NCBI RefSeq assembly: GCF_023896955.1
Contig: NZ_JAMHIW010000022.1
Location: forward strand, 25,018 to 89,017
Reading direction: 5' to 3'
From: Micromonospora sp. RHAY321
GTDB taxonomy: Bacteria; Actinomycetota; Actinomycetes; Mycobacteriales; Micromonosporaceae
Length of the DNA: 64,000 nt
A program made the position numbers and the translations under genes. This document shows, in pieces, positions 16,469-24,534 of this stretch. Below the pieces are notes generated by a model. That model saw nothing but the letters and a program-made list of their open reading frames with translations. It searched no databases and was not told the DNA's origin. Within the stretch, counting starts at the first letter, position 1, and every line of letters starts with the position of its first letter.

Positions 16469-16615
16469 ATGTCACTGATGCAGCGGATCAGCGCGTTTCT
16501 GAAATCACCGAAGGGGCAGCAACTGGTCGACCGGGGCCGGCGCGAGATGGCCAAGCCCGGCAACCAGCAGAAGCTCAAGGGGTTGGCGGCCCGGTTCTCC
16601 AACCGACGCCGCTGA
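16469..16615 (+). CDS. Small basic protein, 48 residues
   Basis: A short gene with a strong ribosome site: AGGAGG at 16458-16463, five bases before the ATG. The product starts MSLMQRISAFLKSPKGQQLV, is rich in Arg, Lys and Gln, has no membrane segment and ends SNRRR. The N-terminus resembles other small actinobacterial proteins with a KSPKG or NSPQG turn, whose function is unknown. It sits 49 bases ahead of the EcsC gene on the same strand, so the two are probably one operon under the sigma-B/F-type promoter upstream. RNA or membrane binding by its basic helix is only a guess. Confidence 0.75.
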   Translation: MSLMQRISAFLKSPKGQQLVDRGRREMAKPGNQQKLKGLAARFSNRRR

Positions 16616-16664
16616 GCGCTGCGCCGGCCGTCCTGCCCGCCGTACCGACCCCTGGGGAGACCCG

Positions 16665-17423
16665 GTGACCGACACCCCACCCGTCGGCGGCTCGCCCGCC
16701 GTGCCCACCCCCCAGCCGTCCGCCGGCCTGCCGGCCGGGCCGGTGGACGCGCCCGAGGGCCCGCCGGCCCGGCTCTGGGACCGGATGCGCGACGACCCGC
16801 AGTACGCCCCGGAGCACCTCGCCCTGGAGGCGGTGCGCCGGCTCGGGCCGGAGGCCGCACAGTGGGCCGCCCGCGCCCGGGCCGATCAGCCCGGTGTCTC
16901 GGCCGACGCCCTCGCCGACCAGGCCACCCGTAAGTTCGTCAACCTGGCCCGCCTCTCCGGTGCGGTGTCGGGCGCGGCAGGGCTGCCCGGCGCGGTGCTC
17001 GACGTGGGCGTGCTGGCCTGGACCCAGGCGCGGATGGTGCTGCACATCGCCGCCGCGTACGACGTCGACCCGCTGCACAACGACCGTGCCACCGACCTGC
17101 TGGTGCTCCAGCGGGTGCACAAGGTCGCCGAGAGCGCCCGGCTGGCGCTCGGGGTGGCCGCCGGCCGGGAGCGCGCCGACGCGCTCTTCGGCCTGGGTGG
17201 GCGCCAGCGCCCGCTCGGCCAGGTCATGCTGAAGCTCGGTGTCCGGCTGGCGCAGATGGCCGGTGTCCGGGCGGCCAAGCGGATGGTCGCCAAGATCGTG
17301 CCCGGTGCCGCGATCGTGCTCGGCACCTGGGCGAACTCGTCGGCCACCAAGGATCTGGCGGGGCGCTCCCGGGCGCTCTACCGCCCCCGCGGCACGACCG
17401 TGCCGGAGCCCCGCCGCTCCTGA
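16665..17423 (+). CDS. EcsC family protein
   Basis: A 252-residue EcsC-domain protein. A Pro-rich N-terminus of about 35 residues precedes the conserved helical region with RKFVNLARLSGAVSGAAGLPG, LDVGVLAWTQARMVLHIAAAYDVD and GVRAAKRMVAKIVPGAAIVLG. EcsC-like proteins have hydrophobic helices and are linked to membrane or export functions, but the activity is not known. The GTG start follows GGGGAG. It follows the 48-residue gene, so it may belong to a stress-induced operon. Confidence 0.85.
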   Translation: MTDTPPVGGSPAVPTPQPSAGLPAGPVDAPEGPPARLWDRMRDDPQYAPEHLALEAVRRLGPEAAQWAARARADQPGVSADALADQATRKFVNLARLSGAVSGAAGLPGAVLDVGVLAWTQARMVLHIAAAYDVDPLHNDRATDLLVLQRVHKVAESARLALGVAAGRERADALFGLGGRQRPLGQVMLKLGVRLAQMAGVRAAKRMVAKIVPGAAIVLGTWANSSATKDLAGRSRALYRPRGTTVPEPRRS

Positions 17424-17444
17424 TCCCGGGCGCGCGCGGGGCGC

Positions 17445-18296
17445 TCAGTCGGCGAGGCCGGAGGAGCGCCAGGTCACCTCGGCGAGCCGACCCTGCCCGC
17501 TGACGTTGGGGTGGAACCAGTCCAGCGGGTTGAGCATGTCGAGGCTGAACCGGACCTTGTGCACCGCTCCGCCGTCGTGCCGGCAACGCGAGCCGTACGC
17601 CCGGCACGCGGCCACCAACTGCGTGTTGTACGCGTCGATCCGGTCCCGAACGGCGGCCCGACGGGCCCGGTCGGCCGGCGCGGTGGAGGTCGCCTCGGCC
17701 AGCAGGGCCGGGCAGACGCCCCGCTTCCAGGCGCGCACCGCCCGCGAGTCGCCGTGCCCGACCTCCCAGAGCCGGTACAGGTCCGGAATGCTCACCACCA
17801 GCACCCGGGCCTTCGGTCGGCCGGTCCGCAGCACGCGCAGGCCCCGGTCGACGTCGGCCCGGAACTGCGCCACCGGCGTCATCGCGTCCACCCCGCCCCG
17901 GCAGGCGTCGTTGGCGCCGATCAGCACGGTGACGTAGTCGGCGCGGTCGCGTACCGCTGCCTTGGCCTGGCCTTCCAGCGCGTCGGCGCGCGCCCCCGGC
18001 CGGGCGTGGTTGTACCGCCGGTCGCGGATCGCGGAGTCCTGGTCGAGCAGCCGCCGGTAGTGGCTCCGCACCCGCAGGCCGTCGCCGGTCGACCAGGAGT
18101 TGCGTTCGCAGGAGGTCAGCACCAGGCAGGAGGCGAAGCCGGTGCTGATCGAGTCGCCGAGCGCGGCGATGCCGCCCGGCCCGCCGGGCTGTCCGCCGCT
18201 CGTGGTGGGGCGGGGTGTCGCCGAGGTGCCGCCCTCGCAGGCCAGCGCGACCAGCGCGGCGAGGCAGGCCAGGGCGGCGACCCAGCGTCGAGGCAT
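17445..18296 (-). CDS. SGNH/GDSL hydrolase lipoprotein
   Basis: Secreted esterase-type hydrolase of 283 residues. A lipoprotein signal with LAC lipobox (Cys20) is followed by a short Thr/Pro/Gly linker. The catalytic blocks are present: block I ALGDSISTGF (Ser nucleophile), block III VTVLIGANDAC (Asn), and block V DWFHPNVSGQGRLA (Asp and His). Several Cys pairs suggest disulfides, as in extracellular members. Substrate could be a lipid or an acylated sugar. It is convergent with the EcsC gene, 21 bases apart. Confidence 0.9.
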   Translation of the reverse strand: MPRRWVAALACLAALVALACEGGTSATPRPTTSGGQPGGPGGIAALGDSISTGFASCLVLTSCERNSWSTGDGLRVRSHYRRLLDQDSAIRDRRYNHARPGARADALEGQAKAAVRDRADYVTVLIGANDACRGGVDAMTPVAQFRADVDRGLRVLRTGRPKARVLVVSIPDLYRLWEVGHGDSRAVRAWKRGVCPALLAEATSTAPADRARRAAVRDRIDAYNTQLVAACRAYGSRCRHDGGAVHKVRFSLDMLNPLDWFHPNVSGQGRLAEVTWRSSGLAD

Positions 18297-18379
18297 GACA
18301 TCCCCCGTCTCGCAGCACAGAGCGACAGCGCGGTAACTCTATGCGTAGGACGTGGTTTTGCCCAGGCTCGACGGACCGC

Positions 18380-19030
18380 TCATTCGTGCATGCCGCCCGG
18401 ACGCCCGGCGGGACGGTTGGACGATCGCCGCCTCGGCGTGGGCCGTGGCTCGCCGTGCAGCCACCAGTGCAGCGCCCGGGTGATCCGGGGCAGCACCAGG
18501 TAGGTCATCAGCGGGGTCAGGCAGAGCGTCATCAGCAGCACCCGGGCCGCCAGCGGCACGTCGGCGAGAAATCGGCTGGTCAGCAGGGTGGCGGTGAGGC
18601 TCAGCGGAAAGAACGCCAGCCAGATGGTCACCGCCTGCTTCCATCTCGGCGGCGACGCCGGTGGGATCGGCTCGACCGGGTCCACCCAGTGCTCCATCGG
18701 CGGGTCGAACCAGCCCTCGATCCCGGTGCGCCGCTCGACCCGGGTGTGCTCGACGATGCCCTGCGCCGAGCTGAGCCACCAGTGTCGCTGCGGCGACTCC
18801 TCCCACCGGTGCAGCGTCTCGGCGTCGGCGAAGCGGTAGAGCATGTGCCACTCGGGCGAGCCCGGGCCGCTCTGCACCCAGCCCGCGCCGAGGAAGCCCG
18901 GGAACGCCTCGGCCAGCGCGGTGCCCGCCCGCATCCAGGCCACCATCTCGCTGGCCCGGGCCGGATCGGCGCGGCGGGCGATGGCGACGGTCACCGGCAC
19001 GGCCTCGGTCATGCTCGTGGACATGGACAT
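18380..19030 (-). CDS. ABM-like domain protein with C-terminal membrane helices
   Basis: A 216-residue protein. Residues about 8-100 form a dimeric alpha/beta-barrel domain (VPVTVAIARRADPARASEMVAW, FPGFLGAGWVQSG, WHMLYRFADAETLHRWEES) of the antibiotic-biosynthesis monooxygenase type. Residues about 130-190 contain two membrane helices (AVTIWLAFFPLSLTATLLTS and AARVLLMTLCLTPLMTYLVLP), followed by a basic tail. Such fusions are known in bacteria as transporter-like or YcnE-like membrane proteins of unknown role. Three ATGs cluster at the start; the first is used. Confidence 0.8.
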   Translation of the reverse strand: MSMSTSMTEAVPVTVAIARRADPARASEMVAWMRAGTALAEAFPGFLGAGWVQSGPGSPEWHMLYRFADAETLHRWEESPQRHWWLSSAQGIVEHTRVERRTGIEGWFDPPMEHWVDPVEPIPPASPPRWKQAVTIWLAFFPLSLTATLLTSRFLADVPLAARVLLMTLCLTPLMTYLVLPRITRALHWWLHGEPRPTPRRRSSNRPAGRPGGMHE

Positions 19031-19125
19031 GCGCCCATCCTGCGGGCGGCGGGGCTTCCGTGGCGAACGGATGTAAGCGAGCCCACCGTCGACGCTCGGC
19101 GCGACCGACCGCAGTGCCCCGGGCC

Positions 19126-19150
19126 GGTTAAGGCCGGCGATCGGGGGTAG
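19126..19150 (+). promoter_or_regulatory. Weak sigma-B/F-type promoter (GGTT-N15-GGGTAG)
   Basis: GGTT at 19126-19129 (GTTA one base on with N14) and GGGTAG at 19145-19150, exactly 10 bases before the ATG of the DUF6343-like gene. The -10 position matches the spacing seen for the 55-64 kb set, but the -35 match is poor. Confidence 0.35.
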
Positions 19151-19160
19151 GTCGGGGGGT

Positions 19161-19424
19161 ATGACGAGATCGCAGCCCCGGCGTGCCCGCGGCACGGTCG
19201 GCCACGCGAACAGCGCGCTGAACCTCCGGCTCACCCTCGCCGGCTTCGGGTTGGTGATCATGGTGCTCTTCGCGGTGCTGGCGTTCTGGGCCGGCATCGC
19301 CTGGCTCGGCGTGCTCTGCGCGATCTTCGCCGTGGTCGCCGTCGTCGACCTGGTCGTCATCCAGCGCCGCCGTGCCGCCCGCCGCCGCGAGGAGCCGGGC
19401 GTCAAGCACTCGCTGTTCGAGTGA
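19161..19424 (+). CDS. Small membrane protein (DUF6343-like)
   Basis: An 87-residue protein with a basic N-terminus, ALNLRLTLAGFGLVI leading into two adjacent hydrophobic helices (to about residue 68), and a strongly basic RRRAARRRE tail. The layout and the SALNLRL block fit the DUF6343 family of actinobacterial membrane proteins. Function unknown. It lies 12 bases ahead of the aldehyde dehydrogenase gene and is probably co-transcribed with it. Confidence 0.75.
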   Translation: MTRSQPRRARGTVGHANSALNLRLTLAGFGLVIMVLFAVLAFWAGIAWLGVLCAIFAVVAVVDLVVIQRRRAARRREEPGVKHSLFE

Positions 19425-19436
19425 CAGGAGGACGAG

Positions 19437-20852
19437 ATGCCCATCGCCACCACCAACCCCGCCACCGGCCAGGTGCTCAAGACCTACGAGGCGATGTCCA
19501 CCGAGCAGCTCGACGACGCCATCGAGCGCACCGACCTCGCGTACCAGCAGCTCCTCGGGACCACCGTCGAGCAGCGCGCCGGGTGGATGAACGCCGCCGC
19601 CGACCTGCTGGAGGGCGACCGGGACGAGATCGCCCGGATCATGACCACGGAGATGGGCAAGACGTACGTCGCGGCGCAGGCCGAGGTGACCAAGTGCGCC
19701 TCCGCCTGCCGGTTCTACGCCGACCGGGCGCCGTCGTTCCTCGCCGACGAGCCGGCCGACGCCACCGCCGTCAAGGCGACCCGGGCGTTCGTCCGCTACC
19801 AGCCGATCGGCGTGGTGCTCGCGGTGATGCCGTGGAACTTCCCGCTCTGGCAGGTGATCCGCTTCGCCGCGCCGGCGCTGATGGCCGGCAACACCGGCCT
19901 GCTCAAGCACGCCTCGAACGTGCCGCAGACCGCGCTGCTGCTGGAGGACGTGTTCCGTCGGGCCGGCTTCCCCGAGGGGGCGTTCACCGCCCTGCTGGTC
20001 GGCTCGGACGCCGTCGACCGGATCCTCAGCGACCCCCGGGTACGCGCCGCCACGCTCACCGGCAGCGAGCGCGCCGGCCGCTCCATCGCCCAGTCCGCCG
20101 GCCGGGAGCTGAAGAAAACCGTGCTGGAGCTCGGCGGCAGCGACCCGTTCGTGGTGATGCCCTCGGCCGACCTGGACCGGGCCGCCGAGGTGGCCACCAC
20201 CGCCCGCTGCCAGAACAACGGCCAGTCCTGCATCGCCGCCAAGCGGTTCATCGTGCACACCGACGTGTTCGACGCCTTCGCCGAGAAGTTCGCCGCCAAC
20301 ATGGCGGCGCTGCGGGTCGGCGACCCGATGGACACCGACACCGACGTGGGTCCACTGGCCAGCGAGGGTGGTCGCGACGAGGTGCACGCCCAGGTGCGCG
20401 ACGCGGTGGACAACGGCGCGACGGTGCTCTGCGGCGGTGAGCCGCCGGCGGGTGAGGGCTGGTTCTACCCGCCGACGGTGGTCACCGACCTCACCCCGCA
20501 GATGCGGATGTGGCGCGAGGAGGTCTTCGGGCCGGTCGCCGGCCTGTACCGGGTGTCGTCGTACTCCGAGGCGATCGAGGTGGCCAACGGCACGGCGTTC
20601 GGGCTCGGTTCGAACGCCTGGACCCGGGACCCGGCCGAGCAGGAGCGCTTCGCCACCGACCTGGACGCCGGAAACGTCTTCATCAACGGCATGACGACCT
20701 CCTTCCCGGAGCTGCCGTTCGGCGGTGTGAAGAACTCCGGCTACGGCCGGGAGCTGTCCGCGCTGGGCATGCGGGAGTTCTGCAACACCAAGACGGTCTG
20801 GGTGGGCGACGGCGCGGCCGCCTCGGCCGGTGCCGGCGCGCACGCCGAGTAG
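19437..20852 (+). CDS. gabD: NAD(P)+-dependent succinate-semialdehyde dehydrogenase family protein
   Basis: Aldehyde dehydrogenase of 471 residues. The active-site signatures are present: VMPWNFPLWQVIRF (cofactor loop), VLELGGSDPFVVM with the catalytic Glu, and NNGQSCIAAKRF with the nucleophilic Cys; the substrate/cofactor-binding loop EVFGPVAGLYR follows. The sequence resembles GabD2-type succinate-semialdehyde dehydrogenases, which oxidise succinic semialdehyde from GABA catabolism, but no GABA transaminase is adjacent, so the substrate is not certain. ACAGGAGGACGAG precedes the ATG. Confidence 0.85.
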   Translation: MPIATTNPATGQVLKTYEAMSTEQLDDAIERTDLAYQQLLGTTVEQRAGWMNAAADLLEGDRDEIARIMTTEMGKTYVAAQAEVTKCASACRFYADRAPSFLADEPADATAVKATRAFVRYQPIGVVLAVMPWNFPLWQVIRFAAPALMAGNTGLLKHASNVPQTALLLEDVFRRAGFPEGAFTALLVGSDAVDRILSDPRVRAATLTGSERAGRSIAQSAGRELKKTVLELGGSDPFVVMPSADLDRAAEVATTARCQNNGQSCIAAKRFIVHTDVFDAFAEKFAANMAALRVGDPMDTDTDVGPLASEGGRDEVHAQVRDAVDNGATVLCGGEPPAGEGWFYPPTVVTDLTPQMRMWREEVFGPVAGLYRVSSYSEAIEVANGTAFGLGSNAWTRDPAEQERFATDLDAGNVFINGMTTSFPELPFGGVKNSGYGRELSALGMREFCNTKTVWVGDGAAASAGAGAHAE

Positions 20853-20902
20853 CGACGAGAGGGCGGTTCAGCCGGGCGCCGTCGTGGGTAGGAAGTGCAC
20901 CC

Positions 20903-21868
20903 ATGACGGCGTTCGGCTTTCACGCGTCCCACGAGCAGATCCACCCTCGCGCCCTGCTGGAGGCGGTGATCCACGCCGAGCGGGCCGGCTTCGACGCGGC
21001 CATGTGCTCCGACCACTTCTCCCCGTGGAGCACCCGGCAGGGCGAGTCGGGCTTCGCCTGGTCGTGGCTCGGCGCCGCCCTGCAGGCCACCGGCATGTCG
21101 TTCGGCGTGGTCAACGCACCCGGCCAGCGCTACCACCCGGCGATCATCGCGCAGGCGATCGGCACGCTCGGCGCGATGTACCCGGGCCGGTTCTGGGCCG
21201 CGCTGGGCACCGGCGAGGCCAGCAACGAGCACATCACCGGCGACCCGTGGCCGCGCAAGGACGTGCGCGCGGCCCGGCTGCGCGAGTGCGTGGACGTGAT
21301 CCGGGCGCTGCTGGCCGGCGAGGAGGTCAGCCACGACGGCCTGGTCCGGGTGGACCGGGCCCGGCTGTGGACGCGCCCCGAGGAACCACCGGCCCTGGTC
21401 GGCGCCGCGGTCAGCGTGGCCACCGCCCGGTGGTGCGCCGAGTGGGCGGACGGGCTGATCACCGTGAACGCCCCGGTGGCGCACCTGCGCGAGATGATCG
21501 ACGCGTACCGGGACGCCGGCGGGCGCGGGCCGCTGCACCTGCAGGTGCACGTCAGCTGGGCGCCGGAGCAGGCGCAGGCCGAGGCGATCGCGTACGACCA
21601 GTGGCGCAGCAACGTCTTCGCCCCGCCGGTCTGCTGGGACCTGGAGACCGTCGAGCACTTCGACGAGGTCTCGGCAGACGTACCGGCGCAGCGGGTCGCC
21701 GAGGTGGTGAACATCTCGGCCGACCTCGGCCGGCACGTCGGCTGGCTGGAGGAGTACCTGGAGCTGGGCTTCGACCAGATCGCCCTGCACCACGTCGGGC
21801 AGGAGCAGCGCGGGTTCCTCGACGCGTTCGGCTCGGAGGTGCTGCCGAAGCTGCGGACGGCCGGGTGA
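20903..21868 (+). CDS. LLM-class flavin-dependent oxidoreductase (TIGR03885-like)
   Basis: A 321-residue TIM-barrel flavoprotein of the luciferase-like monooxygenase superfamily. It starts FGFHASHEQIHPRALLEAV with CSDHFSPWSTRQGESGFAWSW, then the typical ALGTGEASNEHITGDPWP and REMIDAYRDAGGRGPL. The CSDHFSPW block and length agree with the TIGR03885 group, which is annotated as using F420 or FMN. The substrate is unknown. It follows the aldehyde dehydrogenase by 50 bases on the same strand, so read-through is possible. Confidence 0.85.
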   Translation: MTAFGFHASHEQIHPRALLEAVIHAERAGFDAAMCSDHFSPWSTRQGESGFAWSWLGAALQATGMSFGVVNAPGQRYHPAIIAQAIGTLGAMYPGRFWAALGTGEASNEHITGDPWPRKDVRAARLRECVDVIRALLAGEEVSHDGLVRVDRARLWTRPEEPPALVGAAVSVATARWCAEWADGLITVNAPVAHLREMIDAYRDAGGRGPLHLQVHVSWAPEQAQAEAIAYDQWRSNVFAPPVCWDLETVEHFDEVSADVPAQRVAEVVNISADLGRHVGWLEEYLELGFDQIALHHVGQEQRGFLDAFGSEVLPKLRTAG

Positions 21869-21905
21869 TCGGGAACGCTTCCCCGGCCCCCTAGGCTCCT
21901 ACCCC

Positions 21906-23477
21906 ATGGAAAGCCTGTTTCCGGTCGTCGTCTTCCTGGCGGTCGCCACCCTGGGCGCTGCGCTGGCGCGCCGGCTCGGCCTGCTCGCGCCGATCCTGCT
22001 CGTCGTACTCGGCCTGGCGTTCTCCTTCGTGCCGGGCTTCCCGCACGTCCGGCTCGACCCGGAGCTGGTGCTGGTCGGCATCCTGCCGCCGCTGCTCTAC
22101 GTCGCGGCTCTGGAGACGTCGGTGCCGGCGTTCAAGAACAACATCCGGCCGATCCTGCTGCTCGCCGTGGGTCTGGTGCTGTTCACCGCGTTCGTGGTCG
22201 GCTTCGTCCTGCACCTGCTGCTGCCGCAGGTGCCGTTCGCGATCTGCCTGGCCCTCGGCGCGGTCGTCGCGCCACCCGACGCGGTGGCCGCCACGGCGGT
22301 CGCCCGGCGCGTCGGCCTGCCCCGCCGGGTGGTCACCATCCTGGAGGGGGAGAGCCTGATCAACGACGCGACCGCTCTGGTACTGCTCCGGGTCGCGACG
22401 CTGGCCACCATCGGCTCTGCGGTCGGCACCGCCGAGGTCGCCGTCGAGGTGCTGCGGGCCACCGGCGGCGGCATCCTGATCGGCGCGCTCGGCGCGCTGG
22501 TCTTCGGCTTCCTGCACCGGCGGATCAACGATCCGCTGCTGGACAACGCGCTGTCGTTGATCATCCCGTTCGCGGTGGTGTTCGCCGCCGAGGAGGTGCA
22601 CTCCTCCGGTGTGGTCGCGGTGGTGGTCACCGGGCTGGCGCTCGGCCACAAGCTGCCCCAGCTGCTGTCGGCGGCCTCCCGGTTGCAGATCGGCGCGTTC
22701 TGGAGGCTGGCCCGGTTCCTGCTGGAGGGGTTGGTCTTCCTGCTGGTCGGCCTCCAACTGCGGGAGGTCGTGCGGGACCTCGACGAGCCGATCGGCTCGC
22801 TCACGCTGATCACCCTCGCGGTGCTCGCCACGGTCTTCCTCACCCGGTTCGTATGGCTCTTCCCGGCCACCTACCTGGCCCGGCTGGTGCCCCAGGTCCG
22901 CCGCCGGGACCCGGCCCCGTCGCTGAAGTTCCCGATCGTCATCGGCTGGGCCGGGATGCGTGGCGTCGTGACGCTGGCCGCCGCGCTGGCCCTCCCGCTG
23001 ACCCTGGCCGACGACGCGCCGTACCCCCGGGCGCTGTTCATCTGGCTGGCCTTCGCGGTGATCGTGGTCACCCTGGTCGGCCAGGGAGCAACGCTTCCGC
23101 TGGTCGCCCGCAAGCTGAAGCTGCCGCAGGACGACCCGGTGCAGGACGCGCTGTCGGCCGCCGGGGTGCAGCAGCAGGCCAGCAGGGCCGCCCGGGAGCG
23201 CCTGGACGAGCTGGCCGACAGCGCACCCGACGCGGTGGTGGACCGGCTGCGCCGGGCGCTGGACGACCGCACCAACCTGGCCTGGGAACGGCTCGGTGGC
23301 GCCGAACGCGAGACCCCGTCCCAGGCGTACGGTCGGCTCCGACAAGAGATGATCGACGCCGAGCGGGACGTGTTCCGGGCTGCCCGGGACGCCGGTCGGA
23401 TTCCCGAGGAGGTGCTGGTGCGGGCCTATCGTGACCTGGACCTGGAAGAGTCGTTGCTGCGGGAGGTCGAGAAGTGA
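21906..23477 (+). CDS. Na+/H+ antiporter, CPA1 (NhaP/NHE) family
   Basis: Membrane antiporter of 523 residues with about 12 hydrophobic segments. Hallmarks are LGAVVAPPDAVAATAVARR and EGESLINDATALVLLRVA (ion-binding Asp region), FLLEGLVFLLVGLQLREV, and WAGMRGVVTLAAALALP. The C-terminal 130 residues are cytoplasmic and helical. It should exchange Na+ or K+ for H+ in pH and salt homeostasis. Its stop overlaps the GTG of a zinc-finger gene by four bases, so the two are translationally coupled. Confidence 0.92.
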   Translation: MESLFPVVVFLAVATLGAALARRLGLLAPILLVVLGLAFSFVPGFPHVRLDPELVLVGILPPLLYVAALETSVPAFKNNIRPILLLAVGLVLFTAFVVGFVLHLLLPQVPFAICLALGAVVAPPDAVAATAVARRVGLPRRVVTILEGESLINDATALVLLRVATLATIGSAVGTAEVAVEVLRATGGGILIGALGALVFGFLHRRINDPLLDNALSLIIPFAVVFAAEEVHSSGVVAVVVTGLALGHKLPQLLSAASRLQIGAFWRLARFLLEGLVFLLVGLQLREVVRDLDEPIGSLTLITLAVLATVFLTRFVWLFPATYLARLVPQVRRRDPAPSLKFPIVIGWAGMRGVVTLAAALALPLTLADDAPYPRALFIWLAFAVIVVTLVGQGATLPLVARKLKLPQDDPVQDALSAAGVQQQASRAARERLDELADSAPDAVVDRLRRALDDRTNLAWERLGGAERETPSQAYGRLRQEMIDAERDVFRAARDAGRIPEEVLVRAYRDLDLEESLLREVEK

Positions 23478-23731
23478 GCTGTCAGCACCTTGCCGAGGCC
23501 GGTGCCGTGGAGCCGGGCACCACCGAGGAGTGCCCGGACTGCGTCGCCATCGGCAACGACGACTGGGTGCACCTGCGGGCCTGCCTGACCTGCGGGCACG
23601 TCGGCTGCTGCGACTCGTCGCCCTACCAGCACGCGACGAAGCACTTCGAGTCCACCGGCCACCCCGTCATCCGTTCGGTGCAGCCCGGCGAGGCCTGGCG
23701 CTGGTGCTACGTCGACGAGGAGATCGGCTGA
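23474..23731 (+). CDS. UBP-type zinc finger protein
   Basis: An 85-residue single-domain zinc finger. Cys and His ligands follow the UBP pattern: CQHL, ECPDCVAIGNDDWVHLRAC, LTCGHVGCCDSS, YQHATKHFESTGHPVIRS. In eukaryotes this fold binds ubiquitin C-termini; in actinobacteria it occurs alone and its partner is unknown. It is coupled to the antiporter gene, which suggests it modulates that transporter. Confidence 0.9.
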   Translation: MSCQHLAEAGAVEPGTTEECPDCVAIGNDDWVHLRACLTCGHVGCCDSSPYQHATKHFESTGHPVIRSVQPGEAWRWCYVDEEIG

Positions 23732-23779
23732 CGGGCCCGACGACTGGAGACGGCCCGGCGTCAGCGTCGGGGCGAGCGG

Positions 23780-24322
23780 TCAACCGAGCCGACGGATGAG
23801 CAACTGCCCGGGCCACGGGTCGCGTCCCGGTCGCGTGACCGTGAACGAGTCGGTGGCGGTGAAGCCGCAGCCCTCGTAGAAGCGGACCAGCGCCCGGTCA
23901 TCGCCGCCGTAGCAGTCCACCCGCAGCAGGCCCAGCCCGCGCGCCCGGGCCAGGTCCGCGGCGTGCTCCAGCAGCCGCGCCCCGAGCCCCCGGCCGGTGT
24001 GCGCCCGGTCGGTGACCAGCAGCCGCACGTACAACTCCGGCTCGGTCGGCGGGGGTACGTCGTCGGTGGCGGCCCCAACCACCAGCGCGCCGACCGGCCT
24101 GTCGCCGAGCATCGCCAGGTGCAGGCCGCCGCCGGACGCCCAGTCGTCGGCCTGGGCGATCCGGCGCGGATCGGTCGACGCCGGCTCGGTGCCCCACTGG
24201 CCGGTCCGGCCGCGCGCCGCCAGCCACGCGGTCGCGCCGTCGAGCAGCCGCAGGACGGCCGCGGCATCGGCGGGACCACCGGGACGAATGGTGACGCTCT
24301 GCTGGTCGGTCATGCCCACCAT
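23780..24322 (-). CDS. GNAT family N-acetyltransferase
   Basis: A 180-residue acetyltransferase. The acetyl-CoA loop is in RAHTGRGLGARLLEHAA (Q/RxxGxG/A), preceded by YVRLLVTD and followed by LRVDCYGGDDRALVRFYEGCGF, the usual motif A-B region. GGAGGTG lies seven bases before the ATG at 24322; an ATG nine bases later is possible. Substrate unknown. Confidence 0.88.
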   Translation of the reverse strand: MVGMTDQQSVTIRPGGPADAAAVLRLLDGATAWLAARGRTGQWGTEPASTDPRRIAQADDWASGGGLHLAMLGDRPVGALVVGAATDDVPPPTEPELYVRLLVTDRAHTGRGLGARLLEHAADLARARGLGLLRVDCYGGDDRALVRFYEGCGFTATDSFTVTRPGRDPWPGQLLIRRLG

Positions 24323-24484
24323 GCTGCTACACCTCCGGGCGGTTGACCAACGCCCACCGGGTCAGCGCAGGGCTGGCCAGGCCAGCCATGATGCCGACGG
24401 TAGGCAGACCGGGCGACACGGGCGGTCCCGAACGACGCGAGGCCCGTCACACCCACCCCTGGCCCGGGTCCACGTGATCCGGAG

Positions 24485-24522
24485 GGCTGGTGGCCGCCCC
24501 CGAGGGGGAGCGGCCACCAGCC
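24485..24522 (-). terminator. Terminator of the GH9 cellulase gene
   Basis: Perfect 13-base stem GGCTGGTGGCCGC/GCGGCCACCAGCC (24485-24497 with 24510-24522), with a further CCCC/GGGG pairing inside. It begins 13 bases beyond the cellulase stop codon. Confidence 0.8.
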
Positions 24523-24534
24523 GTACCGGTCAGG

